From assembly GCA_037102815.1 (NCBI GenBank), contig BTPP01000005.1, forward strand, positions 124,001 to 188,000: DNA of 64,000 nt. Reading direction: 5' to 3'. The translations under genes were made by a program, and so were the position numbers. The notes under the pieces are model-generated. The model had not been told where the DNA came from, made no database searches, and worked only from the letters and a program-made list of their open reading frames with translations. Each line of letters begins with the position of its first letter. Within the stretch, counting starts at the first letter, position 1. The stretch is from Neurospora intermedia. Taxonomy: Eukaryota > Ascomycota > Sordariomycetes > Sordariales > Sordariaceae. Below are positions 24,409 through 34,590 of this stretch, in pieces.

Positions 24409-25365
24409 TCACAACAAAACCATCCCCACCGCCGCAAAAACACCCAACCCCACCGCCGGTCCCTGCAACGGCACCTTTCCAGCCGCAGCACTAGGTACCG
24501 AAGACGGAGACGCAGTAGAAGTCGAGGTGGAAGTGGACGTGGTGACGCCCGAAGAAGTGTAGCTGCTGGTGGTGCTAGAGGAGTAGACGGTGGTGGTTGT
24601 GGAGGAGGTGGAGGTGGAAGTGGTGGAAGAAGAGGGTGTGACTGTTGTGGTGGCTTTTTTTTTCGGGGTGTTAGTATGTTAAAAGTGAGAGCGGCGGATG
24701 AGATGCAGAAAGAGCGTGGTTTACAAAAAAAAAAAAAGACAAAAGGGGGAGAGGAGGGGGTGGAGGTGGTTAGGGATAACTAGAATCCCAGAGGGGGAAG
24801 TGATGCAACAGGAGGGTCGTCAGGAAGAGGAGGGGGGTCCTCGTAGTTCTCCTCATCCTCATTCCCAGACACAAACCCCGCAGAATCAGGATCAGGAGAC
24901 AACGAGTTAACAGAACAGGACGAGGAGTCTGAATAGGAATAGGCGCTTTCGGGGGAGGAAACGGAGGAAAAGTGACCGGAAGAAGAGGAGGAGGAGGTTG
25001 ATGGGGATGACACGGTCCGACATCACGCGCAACCCGATCCAGTCGGTCCGTCCGACCCCGGCACCCCTTGGCAGCAGGCGCAGGTGGAATAACACCACCA
25101 CCACCTGTAACACGAGGGAGGGCCGGGAATTGGATCATGCAAGAGGCTAGACAAGACTGGAGGCGCTCGTTTTGACGAGGAGGTGCTGTGACAAAAACAC
25201 AAAACAGTTGGAAAAGGCAGTGAGAATGGAAGGGCGGGACACCAAAAAAAGAGACTTACTCGAAGAAGTTGAGGTCGGCGTGCTCACGTAAATACTGGTA
25301 ATGGTGGTTTGAGCAGCAGCGAGGCTGGCAGTGCCGAGAACAGCGAGGAGAGTAGAGGAACGCAT
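24409..25365 (-). CDS. Secreted Ser/Thr-rich, probably GPI-anchored small protein (exon structure uncertain)
   Basis: The first exon, 25365-25260, encodes a clear signal peptide (MRSSTLLAVLGTASLAAAQ, cleavage after AAAQ or AAA) and the start of a Thr/Ser region. The terminal exon, 24653-24409, encodes a Ser/Thr-rich stalk. It ends SAAAGKVPLQGPAVGLGVFA and then a hydrophobic VGMVLL, which looks like a GPI-attachment signal. Joining these two exons directly keeps frame (351 nt, 116 residues). That leaves a 606-nt intron, unusually long for this genome, so one or more middle exons (for example from 25185) are likely. The gene probably makes a cell-wall or plasma-membrane surface protein. Start and end are well supported; the middle is not. 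Confidence 0.62.
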
Positions 25366-26479
25366 CTTGCTTAGGTGACTTTAGGACCGGTCGGTGGTTT
25401 GTTTAGGCTTTGGTAGATTTCGTGGCTTTGGTAGCGAGCGAGTTGATCCTCTCTTCGTTAACTTTTGTCTTGCTTTAGCTTTGAGGGAAAACGAGAGCAG
25501 AAAGGATGTTAAAGCTTTGAGGGATAGGTAAGATGACGGAAGAAACGAGGGGGAGGAGACGGCTATTAAAGGTTAGATGAGGGGAGGCTGGAGATGAGGT
25601 GATCAGATACCAAGACGCGGAAGATGTCTGGATGATGAAAGAGGAAGCTTGCACTGCCTACCGGGGATGACAACAAGAGAGCTGAGTCCAAGTTCCAGGA
25701 AGGCTGTGGGCAAGTCCAACGCCGGATGAACACTCGGCTCACTTCAGGAGTGAGGTCATCATGGCTGACATTGGAGCTTCGTATCCCCTTCAGGGAGTCG
25801 AGTACACCATGATGCTGACACAACTACGCAATCAACAGGGATGACCTGTTCCTCCGAGCCTGGACTCCTCAACTCATTCTGCCTTCGGAGCGGGGAGATG
25901 TTTCCGAAGCATGCTGATGCCCTCGTAACTGGCAAGCCTCGCAATAGCGTCAACCTCTTCACGTGCTCTCCGAAGCTGAATACTTGGATGGCTGCTGAGT
26001 ACTGTAGTTACGAGCAGCCGAACACCCTGTGTACCGGGGCAATGAGGTCCGACCGCCGGTGCTCGAGCCTCCGGGCCAACTCTCCGGAACTCAAGCAGAC
26101 GAGCGGGTTTCAACCCAGGCAGAGCAGCAAGCTCCGAACTAACTTACCCGGGCTCGCCAGGGGGAAGAACTGTGCTTAGTTGCGCATGAGGCGGCTCTGG
26201 CTCTTCCTTGCCCACTTGGTCAAGACGATACAGTCGATGCTTTGAGGCCTCCAAGTGTAAGTAATGCAACCATCTCAACACCAGGCCAACCATCGCCACA
26301 CAGCCGTGTCCTTTGAACATGAGAGCTTTGACACAAACATCCGTCACCTAGATGAACACAAATCTATTCATCGCTAAAACTTTTAACCATCCATGATATC
26401 AAACCCAAACAAATGACATTCGTCAGAAAACCATCACTGTCCACCACATAGATTTCCCATCCTACCACGCATCACACCT
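25366..26479. other. Intergenic region with a possible unrecognised small gene
   Basis: About 1.1 kb between the secreted-protein start and the LeuRS 3' end. A minus-strand frame at 25874-26113 has a helix-like, protein-like C-terminus (REEVDAIARLASYEGISMLR), and a good donor (GTAAGT) follows a second frame near 26160. I cannot assemble a convincing gene. Confidence 0.4.
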
Positions 26480-29400
26480 TTAAACATTGGTAAAGAAAAA
26501 GCTGGGCTGACCAGGAAGAGCAGCCTCAGCCATTGGCGCCGTGACCTCGATCTCAGCACCACCATTCGTCAAGTCCTTGCCCGTCTTGCTGCCCTCCTCA
26601 ACAAGGACAACCTGCACGCTCTCCAAGCCAGCAGTCCTCTTCAGACCGGGGATCATAGCCAACAGCGTCGCCTTCTCATCGAAGGACAGCTTGCGGCTAA
26701 GAATCTGCTCAGCGGGCTCGCCATCCTTCAACCTCTTCTTGAGCGCCTGAACGAAGGGCATGGCCTTCTTCATCTCACCCATCTTGGCAATGCGGCCGTT
26801 CAGCTCCTTATCATCGATCTTCTGAGTGCCGGTAGCAGCGTCCCAGACCTCGGAGAGCAGGTCGATGTACTTGGCCTGCCAGGTAGGGAAGTTCTCGGTG
26901 GCGAAGATGGTAAGCTTCTTGGGCTTCTTGGGGTCGAAGTCGGATTGGCGACCCTTGGCCATCTTCTTGAGCTGGGCGGCCTCGGCGGAGTTGATGGCGG
27001 AGGAGGTGGTGCGGACGTAGTCGCGAGCGGCAGTGAGGGCGGGGTTGGCGGCGGGGACCTCGGGCCAGCGGGCGAACTGGATGGACTTGGGCTCGCCGAG
27101 GCATTCTTGCCAGACGTAGTCGGCCCAGTGAGGGGCAATGGGGGTGATGACGAGGGCCTGGAAGACGAGTTAGTACCGAAGGTGAAAATGTTGATGAGGC
27201 AAGGAAAGAAAAAGCGTACCTGAAGACGGATGTACTTGGTGACCAAGTCCTTGTGCAGAGGAATGCCGGCAGCAGCGCAAGCCTCACGGTACATATCACG
27301 AGCGTTCAAGAAGTCGTAGTGAGCAGCCTTGAGAGCAAGCTTGTACGAGGTCTCCTCGTAGTGCTTGCGGGCCTCGTTGACAAGGGCGTTCATCTCGTTG
27401 TCGAACAGGGCATCCTGGAAGCTGTTGAGCTCGCCAGTGCGGAGAGACTCGTCCTTGAGAGTCTCCTCGATCCACTCCTTGTTGGTGTAGAAGCGGAGAA
27501 TGGTGTTGTCGGCAACATCTTCGACAAAGTTGGAGTCGGAAATACCATCACCGGCATCGGCAAGAGCAACACGGGCGGCGTCGGCACCGTACTTCTTGAC
27601 GACGTCGTCGAGGGTCATGAAGTTGCCAGTAGACTTGGACATCTTCTCACCGTTGAGCTGCAAGTGGCCGTTGGCACGGACGGACTTGGGCCAGTACTCA
27701 CGGGGGAAGAGGGCAATGTGGTTGTACAGCCAGAAGGTCAAGTGGTTGGGGATGAGATCCTTGCCGGAGACACGGATGTCGAGAGGATAGAAGTACTGGA
27801 ACTCGCGGCGCATGGAGTCGAGGGTCTCCTTGGGAATGCCGGACTTGGTGACCAAGTGGTCGGACAGCTCGGTGCGGCAGAAGATGTAGTCCCAGACCTC
27901 GTCGATCATCTGGTCAGCGCCAATGTTGCCCTTGCCCTTCTCACGACCGAAGAGGTCCCTGTGCAGCCAGTGGGCGACAGTGTAGTAGGCCATGTAGACG
28001 GTAGAGTCGGAAAGAGACTCGACAAGGAAGTTGGGGTCCCAAGGAAGCTTGGAGCCGAGACCGTAGGTACGGGCGCAAGCCCACTGCTTAAGCCAGCCGA
28101 TAACGCCCTTGAAGGCATGCTGAGTGTCGGCGTAGTAGGTGTTGATGCCCTTGCCGTCCTTGTTCTCGACATAGTCGTAGAGGATGGTGCGCCACGAATC
28201 CTCACCGTAGTCAATGTACCACTGGTCCATGAGAGCGACGGAGCACTCATCGCCGGAACGGGAGACAACCTTGTTCTCGGGCTCGGAGTAGGCGAAAGCA
28301 TCACCGGCGTCGATGAGCTGCTGGCGGACCTTGGGCTTGGCGGTCTCAACCTTCTCGCCCTTGAAGTCACCGTAGTTCATGATACCCTGGTAGAAGCCCT
28401 CCTTGTAGGCGAGCTCCTTGGCCTCGAGGAGCTGCTTGGCATCCTTGGGGGAGTTGATCTTGAGCTTCTTGACGAGGTAAGGGGCAAGGAGGTCGGAGGT
28501 AGGGGTCTTGATGACCGAGACAATCTCCTTCTCGGCCCACTCCTTCTGGATGCCGTAGAACTCGGGCTTCTTGGCGAGCTCGGTCATCATGGCGCAGTCG
28601 TCGGGAGAGTCGGAGGGAACAGAGGTGACGACACCGGTACCCTTGGTGGCCAGGACGGTGTCCATGGGGAGGACGTAGACCTCCTTGTGGACGGAGAGGG
28701 GCGCGTTGACGAGGGTACCGATGAGGTCGGAGCCGACGATGTCAGCAGCCTTCTCAATGACGCCCTCCTTCTCGAAGATGCCCTGGTAGGCCATGTTCTT
28801 GGCGGCGCGCTCCGTGATGACAAAGTACTCGTTCTCGGCGGCCTTGAAGACACCGTACTTGAGGGCAGGGCCGACGAAGCAGCAGACCTGGCCGTACATG
28901 GTCTCGGGACGGAGGGTGGCAGGGCAGAGGTAGACGTTGGCGCCCTCGGGGAGCTTGCCCTTGAGAGCCTCGGCAGCCTTGGGCGCCCACTCGGTGACCT
29001 TGAGCTTGAGGGCCGTGTACTCCTGGGGAAGGACACCCTCACCTTCGCTACGGTCATGGTCCATGCAGGGCTGGCCGTCCTTTATGGAGTAGATGGTGTA
29101 GCGCTTGCCGAACTTGATCTTGTTGAGCTCCAAGAGGCGGTTCATCTGCCAGCGGACAAAGGCATCGTAGTAGGGGTTGGCGTCGGTGGTGACGAACTGA
29201 CGGCGCCAGTCGATACGGGCACCAAAGTTGGTGAGATCCTTCTTGCACTCGGGAGGGAAGTAGTGGAGCCAGTACTGGGGGTCGGCGAACTTGTGAATCT
29301 CCGACACGGGGATGCCGAGAGACTTGAGGATCTGGAACTGGTACTTGGCGCCGCCCGTCTTCGCGACCGTCTTGCCCTTCTTGGCGTTGAACTTGGTGAG

Positions 29401-29922
29401 GTCCTCCTTGGTCTTGGGAGCAGCGGCAGGGGCGGCAGCGGCAGGGGCAGCACCCTCAACGACCTCGTCCTCCTTGTAGCGCTCAAACTCCTGGCCAAAC
29501 ATCTCAATCTCCTTGACCAGCTTGTCGGCCGAGGCCTTGATGGGCAGACCGGTGCAGTGGTAGCCCTGGGGGAAGAGGGCGCGCTTGCCCTGCATGCGGG
29601 CGAAGCCGGTGTGGTACTCGATCTTGGAGAAGCTGAAGGCGTGGCCGGCGTGGAGGCGGCCGTTCATGTAGGGGTAGGCAATGGTGCCGAAGAACTTGGG
29701 GTGCTTTTGGCGCAGCTCATCGGGGGTGATGGCGTCGAGAGGGAACTCGGCGGTGGAGGGGGCATCGACCTCGAAGACTCCCTCCTGCTCCCATTTTTGC
29801 TGGTACCTCTTTTCGATCTCGATGAGGGTGTCTCTCTTTTCGGTGCCCTTGAGCTCCTTGGTCTTGGAGGCGGAGACGGAGAGGTTCTCGACGCCCTTGG
29901 CGACGGCTGCTGTGTCGGCCAT
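26480..29922 (-). CDS. leu-6: Cytosolic leucyl-tRNA synthetase, two exons
   Basis: Charges tRNA-Leu with leucine in the cytosol. Exons 29922-27220 (901 codons) and 27157-26480 (225 codons plus stop) give 1126 residues, the usual size for the archaeal/eukaryotic-type enzyme. The class I HIGH motif appears as YMNGRLHAGHAFS (residues about 84-96), and the KMSKS loop as GEKMSKSTGNFMTL. Between them lie the large CP1 editing insertion and a cytosolic-type spacer with an Ala-rich stretch (AAPAAAAPAAAPK). No mitochondrial presequence is visible. The C-terminal anticodon-binding and appended domain spans the intron. In Neurospora the cytosolic enzyme is encoded by leu-6 and the mitochondrial one by leu-5 (from memory). 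The strong third-position bias leaves a 2.7 kb stop-free frame on the opposite strand. A TGAGTCA site lies upstream. Confidence 0.97.
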
Positions 29923-30718
29923 GTTTGTTTATGTGGTGATGTCTGGTCTTGGTGGTGAGAGGAGGAAGAAAAGAAAGACCGAAGTCGGCAACCCGGACTG
30001 CGAATTCTCTGTTTCGCAAACTGAAAGTGTTAGAAACTCGGCATTGACTGTTGTACCTACAAGCACAGCACAGCGAGGCGACAAGAACTGAAGCCAGAGC
30101 TAGAATACTAGAGGCCCGGAGAGTGCTGCTGCTTGTTTGATGGGATGACTGACCTGTGGAATTGAGTCAGATTCCGGAAATTTTGGGACGACAACGGCGG
30201 CAACGGAACTCGCTCAGTCAGTCGCCTCCAGCAATCCAGATTCTTTGGTTTGGAGGGGCACGGCAACTGAAGCACTGTACTAACGCCCGGGCATTTCGCG
30301 GGGTCAGTGCAGTCCCGTCCCTCTCAGGCACCGCCCGACGGCAAAGACGGCGGCATCCACTCCAGTCCCTTGCCGCGACATCGCTTGGCTGTACTTAGTG
30401 GCTGTGATTTACCGGGCTCTACCTATCGTTTTAGTCTGTGGCTAAGAGCTACCTACCTCTGCTCACCAGCCACAAACCAAACTCTTATCTTATCGGGCAA
30501 CCTCGAAATGGCCTCGGATCCAGGGGCATGCAGTGAGTGAACAACTCCATCATGAGCTCCATATGATCCATCTCACTCTGTACCCAATGACCCGTCTCCC
30601 CTGTTACTAACGGGACTCCCCTCTGAACCCTATTGTTACGACTCCCCGCGTATACGTATCGTCATTATCGTCACTCACAACAACGAACTCCTCAATTATT
30701 AAGAAACAACGACAAACA
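29923..30718. promoter_or_regulatory. Divergent promoter region, LeuRS (-) and small membrane protein (+)
   Basis: About 800 bp shared by two divergently transcribed genes. It contains the TGAGTCA site at 30163-30169 and related TGACTGA and CAGTCAGTC strings close by (30145-30220). No coding feature. Confidence 0.6.
30163..30169. promoter_or_regulatory. CPC1/GCN4-type site TGAGTCA
   Basis: A perfect match to the TGA(C/G)TCA element bound by Neurospora CPC1 and yeast Gcn4, about 240 bp upstream of the LeuRS ATG. Aminoacyl-tRNA synthetase and amino-acid biosynthesis genes are known targets of cross-pathway control. The site is seen; its function here is inferred. Confidence 0.6.
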
Positions 30719-31292
30719 ATGTTTCGAACAGCCATCCGGCAAGCCGCCCAAAAGGCATCAACATCAACAGCCGCCAATTCCAGCGAGCTGCCACAAGCCT
30801 TTGTCAAACTCCCCCACATCAGTCCCGCCCTTCTCACACAATACCCGGCCAAGAAAACATGGCCGCCCGATTTCAAGACCATGAGCCCGCAGGAACAGCT
30901 CAAGTATGAGAAGCGGTACAAGAGGAAGATCCACCACATTGCGCAGAGGCCGAGATGGAACAAAATGGTGCAGTTGGCGCAATTGGGGACTATTAGTTGT
31001 AGGTATTCTACTGGCTGTGATTCAATGACCTAATGTTGATGGTGGTCTAGTTGTCCTCATTTACTGCCTCCTATTTGCGGACTGGAAGGACGAGAGGCAG
31101 CCTTTCTATGAGGTATGTTTGCCCACGTCACTTCCAAATGACCCATATGTGCCTAACTTCCATGCTCAGTTCCGACAGTGGTTCTGGAACTCCCTTGGCT
31201 TCGAATATGAAGCTCCCAAGCCCGTCGCGAGGATCCAATCCCAGGAGTCGCAGGCTAGCGTCCAAGGCGGGTCCCGTCCTCGCCAGATGTAG
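30719..31292 (+). CDS. Small single-pass membrane protein, probably mitochondrial, three exons
   Basis: Exons 30719-30998, 31051-31112 and 31170-31292 give 154 residues with all phases consistent. The N-terminus MFRTAIRQAAQKASTSTAA is basic, rich in Ala, Ser and Thr and free of acidic residues, like a mitochondrial presequence. A basic, amphipathic region follows (MSPQEQLKYEKRYKRKIHHI), then one hydrophobic segment, LAQLGTISFVLIYCLLFADW (about 86-105), reconstituted across the first intron. Next is a conserved-looking WKDERQPFYEFRQWFWNSLG and a polar tail. The overall plan resembles small inner-membrane assembly factors or supernumerary respiratory subunits, but I cannot name the family. It diverges from the LeuRS gene. 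Confidence 0.78.
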
Positions 31293-31604
31293 TGTTGGAC
31301 AGACAGGTCTGAGGCTTGGGATTGACAGGACCAAGCCGATTGTATCATGCTTTGTATAGTATCCTTTTGTGGGTGTTTGGCGTTGTAATACCTTAGGGAG
31401 GTGTGGGTATCTATGGTTTCTGCTCCTTGTTGGTATCATGCTTATGTGGCATCTTGTCGCCTTCTTTGAATGACGGTTACTCAAAGGCTGTATGAGCTCC
31501 GGTCCCGTATGGCGGCTTCCAGTCTCTTCACGGACAAAGCCAGCTCCTAGAGACCCCGAACACCGGGGCGCATTAATGTAAAGACCATGCTGGCTCCTAG
31601 GACC
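31293..31604. other. Short convergent intergenic region
   Basis: About 310 bp between the ends of the small membrane-protein gene (+) and the AP-3 sigma gene (-). It is presumably 3' UTR sequence; nothing else is visible. Confidence 0.6.
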
Positions 31605-32261
31605 TCATCGTCCACTCCAAACAAAGTTCCCTCCCATTCCCAACCCAGCCCCCAGTCCACTTCCTAGCCCCATGCCGCCTCCCCTACTCTCGTTGACTGG
31701 CCTCTTGGCCACCGTCCCCTGCGCCCTCACGCCCTGCACAATCTTCTCCATATTTGTCTCAATCACCACTCCTCCCACAATCATCTCGCCCAGCGTCGCA
31801 TGCAGCGTCTCAAAGTTGAAGATCAGATCCAACTCGCACACATTCTCAAACAACCTATCCAGAGATTCAACGTATACTTGAATCAGATCGATAAGAGCCA
31901 GTGGCGACTCGGTCGAGGTCGAGATGATGATGAAATAGAGGGTAGCATAGTTGCGGTAGGTTACAAGGGAGGGGACGTCGTTGTGTGGTTCGGACGAGGA
32001 GGTGGAGGTGCTGGAGGCGGCGAGGAGGGGCGGGAGGGGGAGGAAGTTGCAGGAGCCCTTTGGACGGTTGGCAACGAGGGTGAAGATCTCGGAGATGAGT
32101 CGTTGTTGGATTGATGTGTCCTGTAAATGGGGAGAGGGGTGTTAGTGGCTGTGACGGGGAAGGGTAGGCGATAGAAGGGAAAGGGAACGTACAAGTTGGG
32201 TGTAGAATTTGGTGAGGCGTGGTTGGCCTTGGCCGTTAAAGACGAGGAATGCGTTGATCAT
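31605..32261 (-). CDS. aps3: AP-3 adaptor complex sigma subunit, two exons
   Basis: Small subunit of the heterotetrameric AP-3 adaptor, which sorts cargo from the Golgi/endosome to the vacuole. Exons 32261-32193 and 32120-31605 encode 194 residues. The start MINAFLVFNGQGQPRLTKFY matches the AP-3 sigma N-terminus (AP-1 and AP-2 sigma begin differently). The C-terminal signature FENVCELDLIFNFETLHATL with GEMIVGGVVIETN is unmistakable. The protein is longer than the usual 160-165 residues for two reasons: a low-complexity loop, PLPPLLAASSTSTSSSEPHN, between the first helix and the conserved RNYATLYFI strand, and a Gly-rich tail (GMGLGSGLGAGLGMGG). The donor CTT|GTACGT and acceptor TACAG|GAC are clear. 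Confidence 0.93.
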
Positions 32262-33184
32262 GGTGGGCGCGGTGTGACAGTTTGGGAACCTGGAAATGGA
32301 CGGTGTTGGAAAAAGACGGCAACGACTAACGCGCTTCAAGAACAGAGAGAGGGTGACTTGGTTGAAACTGAAGAAAAGAAAATAAATGAGAACCTCGTTG
32401 GACACTTTGTTGCACTTGGCGGCGGCAGTTGCACAGAGCCCGGCAGCGCAGTGGCTCTTTGGCTGCAGTTGCGGGAGGCAAAAGTGGATATTAATCTGGA
32501 CTCGGGCGATCAAAGTGTGGTGGGGGTGCGATGACGTGCGGCTGTACCTGCTAAATGCGCAGAGGCACGCGCCTAGCAGACGGCAGCAAACGGCAGAGAG
32601 CAAGCGTTAAGAGGGTACCTGCATCAATGCGACGATTCTGCCGTACTTGCATGTCCCTTTGCATTGCCACATTAACTGTTCCTCAGCTAGAGCTTTCCGC
32701 CGCTGCTAAGGCATGACCCCGTGCCTGCCAGCGCTCTGCTTTCAGTTCCGTCTGTTTTAAAGTGAAAGCTGGGGAACTGAAGCTCTGGGAGTGGGGCATC
32801 AATGGCGCGATAGCGGGAGTCAAGTGGAAGCTCGGGACGATAAGGAACTTTAATGGTTCGATTCACTCATTCGAGGGAAGTTGCAAACTGGACAAGTGAA
32901 ACTCCAATCTTCCAATTCAGTTTCCTTCAAGGTTCTCATCGATTCATCCTGTCATTCCAGTCCTCTGATCATCTTTCCGTCCTTATTTTGTGCAAGTGTT
33001 TTCTTGTCCCGTGACCCATTCGTTCATCTCACCTTCCACGGGACACACCGTTGAGCTTTTATTCAGTTCAGCTTGAAACCTCTCTCTCTGTCTCTTCCAA
33101 CACTTCACTCAACGAACTGCGCCAGTCGCAACTCTACAACTTCTTGAACACTTTCGAGCAACATCAATACCACGGGCAGCCATC
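32262..33184. promoter_or_regulatory. Divergent intergenic region, AP-3 sigma (-) and frataxin (+)
   Basis: About 920 bp between two divergently transcribed genes, so both promoters should lie here. The part just before 33185 is pyrimidine-rich, like a leader. No coding feature is supported. Confidence 0.55.
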
Positions 33185-33856
33185 ATGTCGCGTGCCATCA
33201 TCACCAAAGCTGCGCGAGCTTCTTTGCGCTCTCTCCGAGGAATCTCCCGCAACACCCGCATCACTTCCACCCCATTCGCCGCAGCTTCACTACTTCCAAG
33301 ATCGACAGTCCCTCGTTTCTACTCAACCGCCGGACCCAATGGCAACATGATCACTCCCGACAAACAGCCTGTCCAGCTAAAGGAAGAGGCCGCTCCCACT
33401 GTTGTCCGCGCTGCCACCGAGTTGACGGACGACGAGTACCACAAGCTCGCCGATCAGTACATGGACAGACTCGTCACCCACCTCGAAGAACTCCAGGATG
33501 AGCGGGAAGACATTGACGTTGAGTACTCGGTATGTCATTCTCTTGTTCGCATAGTTGTCAGAGATTCTGACGCTCTGCAGGCTGGCGTCCTCACCGTCTC
33601 GTTCGACGACGGCATCGGCACCTACGTCATCAACAAGCAACCGCCCAACAAGCAGATCTGGCTGTCTTCGCCCAAATCCGGTCCCAAGCGCTACGACTAT
33701 GTGGCGTTAGGTGACGGCCAGAACGAAAAGGAGGGCACGGCCAAGGGCGAGTGGGTGTATCTGCGCGACAACTCGACCATCAACCAACTCTTCCGTGATG
33801 AGCTACAGATCGATCTTAGCATGCCGATCGGCCATTACGGCGAGGAGGAGGCTTAG
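33185..33856 (+). CDS. yfh1: Frataxin, mitochondrial iron-sulfur cluster assembly factor, two exons
   Basis: Regulator of the matrix Fe-S assembly complex (Nfs1-Isd11-Isu) and iron homeostasis. The N-terminal 50 residues (MSRAIITKAARASLRSLRGI and on to PRFYSTAG) are a classic matrix presequence with a probable RFY|S processing site. The frataxin fold follows. Its acidic first helix is TDDEYHKLADQYMDRLVTHL with EELQDEREDIDVEY, and its strands carry GVLTVSFDDGIGTYVINKQP and NKQIWLSSPKSGPKRYD. Exons are 33185-33529 and 33581-33856, giving 206 residues. The 51-nt intron is a multiple of three without an in-frame stop, so the unspliced frame also reads through, adding 17 residues inside the conserved strand. 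The family consensus shows that the spliced form is the functional one. Confidence 0.96.
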   Translation: MSRAIITKAARASLRSLRGISRNTRITSTPFAAASLLPRSTVPRFYSTAGPNGNMITPDKQPVQLKEEAAPTVVRAATELTDDEYHKLADQYMDRLVTHLEELQDEREDIDVEYSVCHSLVRIVVRDSDALQAGVLTVSFDDGIGTYVINKQPPNKQIWLSSPKSGPKRYDYVALGDGQNEKEGTAKGEWVYLRDNSTINQLFRDELQIDLSMPIGHYGEEEA

Positions 33857-34590
33857 GAGGGTCACGGTGGGATTGTTATGTTGTCTTTGCGGAACACGGG
33901 TACATGCGAGGACATGAGATTAGTGTGAAAGAGCGACAGCGAGCGCGTTGGGACGAAAAAAGAACCTGGGTTATGGAAACGGGCGTCTTGATGGATCGAA
34001 GGGTTGCGGTGCTTTAGCTGTGTGATGTTATGGGGTGTGGTAATGCCTTTGAGCTGAGGAAGCAACATGTGTACGATTTGGGTGTGTGTATAGTATTATT
34101 TGCATTGCGTATCATGGCATGGAGCTGAGGGATTGCATTTTCTAGGCCGGATCAAACCTCGATGATCAGCGCATTGAGTTTAGTTTTACAACTTATCAAA
34201 GACAAAAACCGGACAAGTCAAATTATTTATTTTCACTTGACGAGTTATTCGTCGATTTCCATTTGATTTCTGCACACTTCAGTTGCTTCATTACCCGCCT
34301 GGCATCACGACATCCAACAAACAGCCAGTGAGGGGTCTGTAGGCCTCGTTGCATGGCCGCCTGCAACCGCCCGCGCGTCAACGTCACACAAGCGGACGTT
34401 ACTCGTTACATATAAAGCGGCGCGTCGGGCCGTGCTCATCAGGCAACACCCACCACTACACATTGCATCTGTCACTCTTCCTCTTTCAACTTCACCGCAT
34501 CAATCATCCATCTCAACCACACATAGTCTTGCACTTCAACATTGACTTGTATCAAAACAGCCGTGCCTTGGGGCACACACAGCCGTAACC
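33857..34590. other. Intergenic region upstream of the tetraspanin-like gene
   Basis: About 730 bp. It contains the frataxin 3' UTR and the tetraspanin promoter, including a TATAAA string. No open frame is convincing. Confidence 0.55.
34411..34416 (+). promoter_or_regulatory. Candidate TATA box of the tetraspanin-like gene
   Basis: TATAAA in the context TTACATATAAAGCGG, 175 bp upstream of the ATG at 34591. The position is plausible for a core promoter with a leader of about 140 nt. It was identified by sequence only. Confidence 0.4.

Noticed and set aside
27253-29958. A 901-codon plus-strand open frame opposite the LeuRS gene
   Set aside because: It is the exact shadow of LeuRS exon 1. Strong third-position G/C bias removes the codons whose complements are stops. 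The translated product is a Leu/Val/Gly/Asp-rich low-quality sequence with no domain.
32850-32875. GGTTCGATTCA resembling a tRNA T arm
   Set aside because: The flanks do not pair into a T stem and no anticodon or acceptor arm can be built.
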